Below, one piece after another: positions 59,018 to 64,000 of a stretch of 64,000 bases of DNA. A program made the translations under genes and the position numbers. Source of the stretch: Protopterus annectens. Lineage: Eukaryota > Chordata > Ceratodontiformes > Protopteridae. Position 1 is the first letter of the stretch. Each line of letters begins with the position of its first letter. The notes under the pieces are model-generated. The model was not told the origin of the DNA. It searched no databases and was given only the letters and a program-made list of their open reading frames with translations. Where the stretch lies: contig NC_056735.1 in NCBI RefSeq assembly GCF_019279795.1, forward strand, positions 1,943,614,321-1,943,678,320. Direction: 5' to 3'.

Positions 59018-61047
59018 TCACTGCCCAGGATGGGGTTGTGCTGGGGGCTGTGTAGGCCAGGCAGCAAGCTTGCCCGTTTGTTGTGCCACCTGTGCCTCAA
59101 GCTGGCGTAGGGATCCAAGAACAGCTTCCTGGATCTCACTACGCACCACAGTCCGGACGCTACAGAGGGTGAGTGGTTTGTCTCCTCCGGCCACACTTGC
59201 AGAGGGGGGACGAGCCCCATCCCCTGCAGCGCTTCCACCCACAGGTGGCACAGGGCCACCGGAGGAGGGTCCAGACTGGGCACTACTGCCAGGTGCACTC
59301 GCCAGCTGAGGTGGGAGACGTAGGTCCGCTGGAACCCACCTTCCCTGTCGTCCTATGTTTTGCATTATGTCATGACAGTTTGGGTTATTAACATACAATA
59401 CTATTCACAATTAGTTGTAACAGCATGCATTAGTATTCCCATTAACCAAACACCCAGATATTCAAACCATTGAATAGCAAGCATAACACATGCATAATTT
59501 GAACAACAATACACAGTCCAACAACATGCAGGGTTGATTGATGGCAACAGGCCATCAGGTTTGGATGTATGAACAGGGCAGATGCATCAGCGTACATGCA
59601 AATATGTATGACCCAACAGGACAAATGTCCAGGGGTGTTAATTGTGATTGCACATACCAATTTCACGTGGAATGGATTATATGTGGTTATAGGGTAGGGT
59701 GAAGAAAATTTAATTAACACCTTCAAATACCAATACATATGCTGTACATTTCTAATAGCTGCAGATATATACACACTACAGTTCTAACTACAGTTTCCTA
59801 TGTGATAACAACTTCAAGTTGGTGATAGGAACGTTACTGCTACATCAATGTACATTTTCATTTTTATTCATACACATTCATATCTGGCTCTGTTCGGCTA
59901 CATCATCCTGCTACATTTGCTTTATATAGCTATAGACAACTGTGGATGTTTGGTATTTCAGACAACCATACTATCTGCATATTGCAGACTGAGAGCAACA
60001 TATCCATATTTTGGGATACACATTCCAGCTGCAGGAACATTTTGAACACATTTTGCAGTTTTGTTCTGCTTGTCACATTCATTTCATTCTGTACTGACTG
60101 CAGTATACTTTATTCAGGAGTTATTACTACTTTATTGGTGGATTCATAACTCTTTCTCACACTCTCTCACTTGTTTTATTTTTACAATTCAAAATGGTAC
60201 TTACTTCTAGGCTTTATTGACATGTTTTACCTGTAGTTATTACAATCCTTTCCAACAGTCTCACTTCTGTCATGTTTCTGTATTTCAACAGGGATATATT
60301 TCACACATGTGTTTTACTCAGCTTCTGCAGCTGTACTTTTCAGCCTGCTGCAGGTTGTGTACTATTATATTACAGGTGGGACATCTTTATTTCAGACTTT
60401 ATTTCAGACATTTTCATTTTTCTGTTTGGATTACAGACTGCAACACACTTTTGTAATCAAGCAATACTTGCAAACCCTCTTACACTGTTACTTGCACATT
60501 TTATTACTTAGTGACTACACTGCACTCTTTTGCTAACTGTCATACTTTTATATTTATTTACAGTTACAGGGAGAGGATTACTAACCTGCCTGCTGGTGCA
60601 ACCGCACCAGCCTATCGCCATAGGCTCTACAGTTCGCAGAACGGACACCTGCAGCTGTAATATAAATAAAGTAATATTGGAATACACATCTCCATAATAT
60701 CAGCTAGGTTAATTTCTTACATAAATAATTAGATGTAACTTACTCAGTAGTGGGGCGTTGGGCATTTGCCAGGCTTCCTGGATCCAATGGTTCAGTTGGT
60801 CTTGCTTCCGTCTCTTCAGGTCCGCATGGTGGTGACGGACCTGCTCACCAGTCCTTGGTATCCCTGTGGCACTAGTAAGATCAAGAGCCAACCGGTCCCC
60901 CGCCTCAGCCCTATATGCTCCCCACAGGACCTGGCCCTGCATGAGTTGGGCCTCATGATTGTGGACAAGGAGCCAAACCATATATTTGGACTCCTCAATG
61001 CCCCACCTCTGTGCTCGAAAGCAACTACCCTCACCTACACCTGACAT
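59018..61047 (-). CDS. Myb/SANT-like Harbinger accessory protein, three predicted exons
   Basis: Predicted exons on the minus strand: 61047-60744, 60648-60586 and 59352-59018, joining in frame to 702 nt (233 residues plus stop). Splice signals: donor A|GTAAGTTA, acceptor CTGCAG, donor CAG|GTTAGT, acceptor ACATAG. Exon 1 encodes a Myb/SANT-like helical domain: RWGIEESKYMVWLLVHNHEA, then a second Trp-spaced helix and an RHHHADLKRRKQDQLNHW recognition region. Exon 2 adds SVRSANCRAYGDRLVRLHQQ. Exon 3 is Pro/Gly/Ser-rich, then a helical stretch (RSEIQEAVLGSLRQLEAQVAQ) that may form a coiled coil. In Harbinger elements such a protein binds the transposon ends and carries the transposase into the nucleus. 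No stop or frameshift is present. The gene converges on the transposase from the opposite end of the element. Confidence 0.72.
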
Positions 61048-61237
61048 TCTGGCTGCAAGTTGGTTCTACAATCGGTTATGCTGTGTATTCCCGCCTATGG
61101 GGCTTATATATGCCATTTTCCCGCACTTATCTGTGATTGGCCATTTTGGAATTGTATCGGCTTCATAAAACCTGCTTTGTCATGTTCCTCTTTCTATTCA
61201 TTCATATATATTTGCTATTACTGCATTTTTATGTACA

Positions 61238-61308
61238 ACTGTCATGGCTTAGTGGTTCAGTACCTTGACTATGGTGCATGGTATCCTGGGTTCGAACCTG
61301 GCCACTGC
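61238..61308 (+). mobile_element. tRNA-like SINE head
   Basis: TGGCTTAGTGG (perfect A box, 61245) and GGTTCGAACCT (B box, 61289) at tRNA spacing. It shares GTCATGGCTTAGTGGT with the segment at 58.19 kb. The anticodon arm is not a proper stem, so this is not a working tRNA. Confidence 0.65.
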
Positions 61309-61485
61309 TTTTTATATTTTATGACTGTCTACACAGGCAAGGAGGTGTGTCTGTGTAAAGGCAGTTTTGTTACAGCTTGCTCAACGTTGCCTGTCGGTTA
61401 ACTTATTGGCACGGTGCGCATCTCCGCGCAAATGGATTACGCTGGTTTACGCTTCATTTGGCTGTCAGCAAGCATATTATGCTCA

Positions 61486-61620
61486 GCTCAGCTAGGGGCA
61501 CACAGTTTCAGGGTATTATACCACTGCTCACCTACGGGCACTCATTTTGCACCTGTTAAACCACTGCTCACCTACGGGCAGATGCACTCAACTTGTTAAA
61601 CTGTAGCTCAGCTATAGGCA
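61486..61620. repeat. 40-bp tandem repeat, four units
   Basis: The 15-mer GCTCACCTACGGGCA and close variants (GCTCAGCTAGGGGCA, GCTCAGCTATAGGCA) end exactly at 61500, 61540, 61580 and 61620. A related single copy, GGCTTAGCTACGGGCA, lies near 61892. Confidence 0.85.
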
Positions 61621-61769
61621 CATCTGGCATTTTTTATTATTTTGTTATCACACATTTCTTCAAAATAAATGGCCCATTTCATTACATGTTACATAAAATA
61701 TAATTTTATATGTGTACATATATGTCAGGGACTTGTTTCGTGCTTATTTCACTAAAAATAAAAATTTAT

Positions 61770-61838
61770 GTTGTGGGGGCTCGAACCATGACTGTCTGCT
61801 TTTCAGCCAACGTCTCTACCACTACGCTATCACTTTTT
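61770..61838 (-). mobile_element. tRNA-like segment, minus strand
   Basis: On the minus strand TAGCGTAGTGG fits the A box and GGTTCGAGCCC fits the B box, with correct spacing. The anticodon loop reads TGAAAA, but the stems are imperfect, so a tRNA-derived SINE or tRNA pseudogene is likelier than a working tRNA. Confidence 0.6.
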
Positions 61839-62142
61839 GGCTTACTTTGCATATTTAGTTCTTATATTCTTTTCCACTGACTGCTAACTGTGGCTTAGCT
61901 ACGGGCACGCCTGCGCAAACGAGCGCACTCACGGGCAAACATCTTTACAATTTAAAAAAAATATAACATGTTCATTTATATATTTTATGTTCATAGTCTG
62001 TGGGGGCATGTGTTGTGTTGTGTTTATTCACATTTCCATGGACTCTGTCGTGGGGGTTTACTTTCGGGACATTTACTGTTCTGGGGGCGTGTCTGTTTGC
62101 AGGGCTCGGCCGACGGACACGCCCCCTACTGTCTTCCATGGA

Positions 62143-62271
62143 CCGTGTAAGCCTTAGGTGTGATTCAGCATGCCCTCATGCATATGCATGACATGCTGAT
62201 GTCACACCGTTTAACTGCAGCCTCCGTGTAAGCCTTGTAACTCTTACACGGAGGCTTCGTGAATCCTGCCC
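62143..62271. repeat. Harbinger right terminal inverted repeat and hairpin
   Basis: CCGTGTAAGCC at 62143 and 62223 and CTTACACGG at 62243 lead into the final 17 bp. The last hairpin has 13-bp arms GCCTCCGTGTAAG/CTTACACGGAGGC around a 10-bp loop. Confidence 0.75.
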
Positions 62272-63390
62272 AATTTCTTCCTGCTGTTTGTTTCACATCG
62301 CTAAGTGTTATATAAGTTTTTAACATCTAAGAGCCCAGAAAAAGTTATGTTTTCCTACACTTTTTTCCCAGTAACTGGTAGCGTATATCTATGCACTACA
62401 ACGAATTATGAGCAGATTTCTCTGATTATAACCCTTATTATGTGGTCTCATTATGGATGGCAAAATTCAACTATCATGCTTTGCTATTAAGTTGAATTTA
62501 CTGGCATCAATGTCTTTACACATAATATAGAGAATTATGGTTGGATCACTGATCATAACCTGATTATTATGTGTTTGAGACTTGGATGCCAAGAAATTCA
62601 CATTGACAGTGAAGTGAATCTTGGCATCCATGCCGAGAACACATAATATGGTGTTATGATCAGTGAGACGATCATAATTCTTTGTAGTACATGGAGCATT
62701 ATCTACTCCATGTACTACTAGTTAATGAAGAAAAAATTAAGTGTTTTCCCAGCTTTGTATGCCATAAAACACTCAGTGAGCACTGTCTAGAGAGGTAGTG
62801 CAACACTGCCCATTACATTTACAGTTTCCTCCATACTTTTCAACTGTCTACCTTTTGCAGGACATCCAGATTAGTGATTCATATTTTTAATCTGCTCCTC
62901 AAAAACTGTTTTTTTTTTTTTTAACAAACCACTGAGGCTTGAAGTCACCATATAATGACATACATTTGAGTTTCAGTGTTCACAGTTTTTTATTCTGTTA
63001 TTCTAGCAACTCTTTTAAGGTTTTTTATTTTTTTTTTTTTTACAAGACATTAGGGGTATATTAAGAATATGGACAACAGGCAAAAACAATTATTTTGCTC
63101 TGCCGCTCTCACTTAATAGTCAGTATAGGCAGATTTTACTGCCTAGTGTGAAACCCACCCTCAACAGCATAAGCAAGGGGTGCTTAACATTTGTTAAGGT
63201 AGAGTCGGGCACCATTTTGGCACTTAACTGCTTTGTCTTTTTCTGAATTTCAGAGCATAACTAGGGTGTTTCATGCACTGCATGTTAGTTATAAGCAAAG
63301 ATCCAATCATAGCCCTATGCATTAGCACTGATAACATCAAAGTGATATTACCTTTAGAAATTATTACATGTAAATGCATACTTTAGCATC
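62272..63390. other. Non-coding flank right of the Harbinger
   Basis: No gene. It holds the palindrome at 62530-62715 and two T runs near 62.92 and 63.03 kb. Confidence 0.5.
62530..62715. mobile_element. Palindromic MITE-like element
   Basis: Arms of about 65-70 bp are imperfect complements: AGAATTATG, ATCACTGATCATAAC, ATTATGTGTT and CTTGGATGCCAAG-ATTCAC on the left answer GTGAATCTTGGCATCC, AACACATAAT, GTTATGATCAGTGA and CATAATTCT on the right. A second, perfect hairpin, TAGTACATGGAG/CTCCATGTACTA, lies at its right end (about 62684-62718). The form fits a foldback MITE; no target duplication is obvious. Confidence 0.6.
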
Positions 63391-63394
63391 ATAA

Positions 63395-63830
63395 GATTAT
63401 AGGAGGTTACTAGGCTATCAACCCAGAGGTCATTTCAAGCCTAGCCATTTCATTCCAATGTAATACCATAATATACTCTTGTCAATACCCAGAATTGTAT
63501 TTAGTAATGCTGCCCTTGTCCTGGAGGGTTATGGGCGCTATCCATGTTATGAATTTATGGTGTCCCATCGAATCATCCAAGTTCCTTTTGAACAGTGTCA
63601 TAGAGGTGCTCTGTTTCATGAATTGATAGCCTATTCCAAAGACACAACAGTTGCTTGGGGAAACATCTGTTCTTCCAGTACATCCTATTCTTGTCACAGG
63701 CCATATTTAGATTCCCAGAATAGGTATCTCTAGTCCTGTTTCATTTATAGATGTGCAGCAAATTCATTAGGTTAGGGTCGGAGACTGCTCTGTTAGCCAG
63801 GCATAAGTCTCCCTAAGAAGTCTAGATCAT
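63395..63830 (-). mobile_element. CR1-clade LINE 3' fragment, minus strand
   Basis: The minus strand reads TSMTLFKRNLDDSMGHHKF, matching the C-terminal end of ORF2 in copies A and B (TSLALFKRNLDLWMGDRRF), followed by the 3' UTR with AGGCTTGAAATGACC and CTAGTAACC near 63395. Upstream, toward 63830, is more of the C-terminal domain. It is diverged like copy J, so probably of the older subfamily. Confidence 0.65.
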
Positions 63831-64000
63831 ACTGAGGGACTTATCCGGTCTGTGTAAAGCACATGCTTGTTATTATGACTCTACTCTTCTTTCTTCCTGT
63901 TATGCTTCTGAAACTTCCCCTTCAAAAGATTTCATGACATATCTTTAATATCTCTGATCTTTTCATTTACGTTTCCTGTTGACACATGACATCTGCTCCC

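Larger units (their letters stand above)
38316..62271. mobile_element. Large PIF/Harbinger transposon with two genes and CR1 cargo
   Basis: The left end GGGCAGGATTCACGAAG (38316-38332) and the right end CTTCGTGAATCCTGCCC (62255-62271) are exact complements. Both are flanked outside by AAT (38313-38315; 62272-62274), a possible 3-bp target duplication. Harbinger normally duplicates 3 bp, usually TWA. Each end has a subterminal hairpin: CGAAGGCTTGCA/TGCAGCCTTCG on the left, GCCTCCGTGTAAG/CTTACACGGAGGC on the right. A HARBI1-like transposase gene lies 1.3 kb inside the left end and a Myb/SANT-like gene 1.2 kb inside the right end, facing each other. I saw no other copy of the terminal sequence between them. 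Typical Harbingers are only a few kb; this one is 23,956 bp because of later insertions, mostly CR1. Joining of two separate elements is the main alternative. Confidence 0.72.
61048..62271. other. Harbinger right interior and terminus
   Basis: No gene. It contains two tRNA-like segments, a four-unit 40-bp tandem repeat and, at 62143-62251, three CGTGTAAG motifs leading into the terminal hairpin. The Myb gene's promoter should lie just right of 61047, but no TATA box is convincing. Confidence 0.5.

Noticed and set aside
58623..59309. 228-codon plus-strand frame
   Set aside because: It lies opposite the Myb exon 3 and the GC-rich composition explains its length; no motif, and the minus strand gives a splice-consistent protein.
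61770..61838. Functional tRNA gene on the minus strand
   Set aside because: A and B boxes fit, but the anticodon and acceptor stems do not pair well and no terminator-like T run is clear.

Overview
This window is eukaryotic, almost certainly from a non-mammalian vertebrate with a repeat-rich and probably large genome. CR1-clade and L2-like LINEs, a Penelope-like GIY-YIG fragment, a HARBI1/Myb-type Harbinger transposon, a short foldback transposon family, a tRNA-derived SINE of the kind common in fishes, and very many (CA)n/(TA)n arrays occur together. Fish, lungfish and amphibians all remain possible; the sequence alone does not settle the species. No complete host gene is visible. One 105-nt minus-strand open block with canonical splice borders (17630-17734) is the best host-exon candidate.

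Layout. 1-330 is a foldback element. 3.06-3.87 kb holds an internally inverted Penelope-like fragment. 4.49-7.28 kb is a minus-strand L2-like LINE with endonuclease and reverse transcriptase. 8.2-21.6 kb is non-coding, with many microsatellites, a second foldback copy and the exon candidate. 21.7-26.74 kb is a nearly complete plus-strand CR1 element: upstream tandem repeats, ORF1 with zinc finger and esterase domain, ORF2 with endonuclease and RT, and an octamer tail, all disabled by a few point lesions. 28.2-28.55 kb is a foldback copy with a perfect 8-bp target duplication. 29.3-31.2 kb is an older minus-strand CR1. 31.3-31.9 kb is a third foldback copy with TTAGGG-like DNA inside. 32.3-33.5 kb is the 3' end of an L2-like LINE, 33.7-34.06 kb a SINE, and 37.6-38.04 kb another foldback copy.

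The most interesting region is 38316-62271. It is bounded by matching terminal inverted repeats (GGGCAGGATTCACGAAG) and a possible 3-bp AAT duplication. Just inside the left end is a HARBI1-like DDE transposase (plus strand). Just inside the right end is a three-exon Myb/SANT-like gene (minus strand) that I reconstructed from splice signals. These are the two proteins of an autonomous PIF/Harbinger element, but the element is about 24 kb because many CR1 copies (some nested), a six-unit tandem array of tRNA-like 240-bp repeats and other repeats lie between the genes. The CR1 cargo is heavily decayed while both Harbinger genes remain nearly or fully open. That points either to co-mobilised cargo or to selection on the two genes.

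How the parts work together: Harbinger transposase cuts and joins the ends, and the Myb-like partner normally brings it to the nucleus and to the element termini. A motif, CGTGTAAG, recurs near both ends and is a candidate binding site. The LINEs supply their own endonuclease and RT. The SINEs and foldback elements are non-autonomous.
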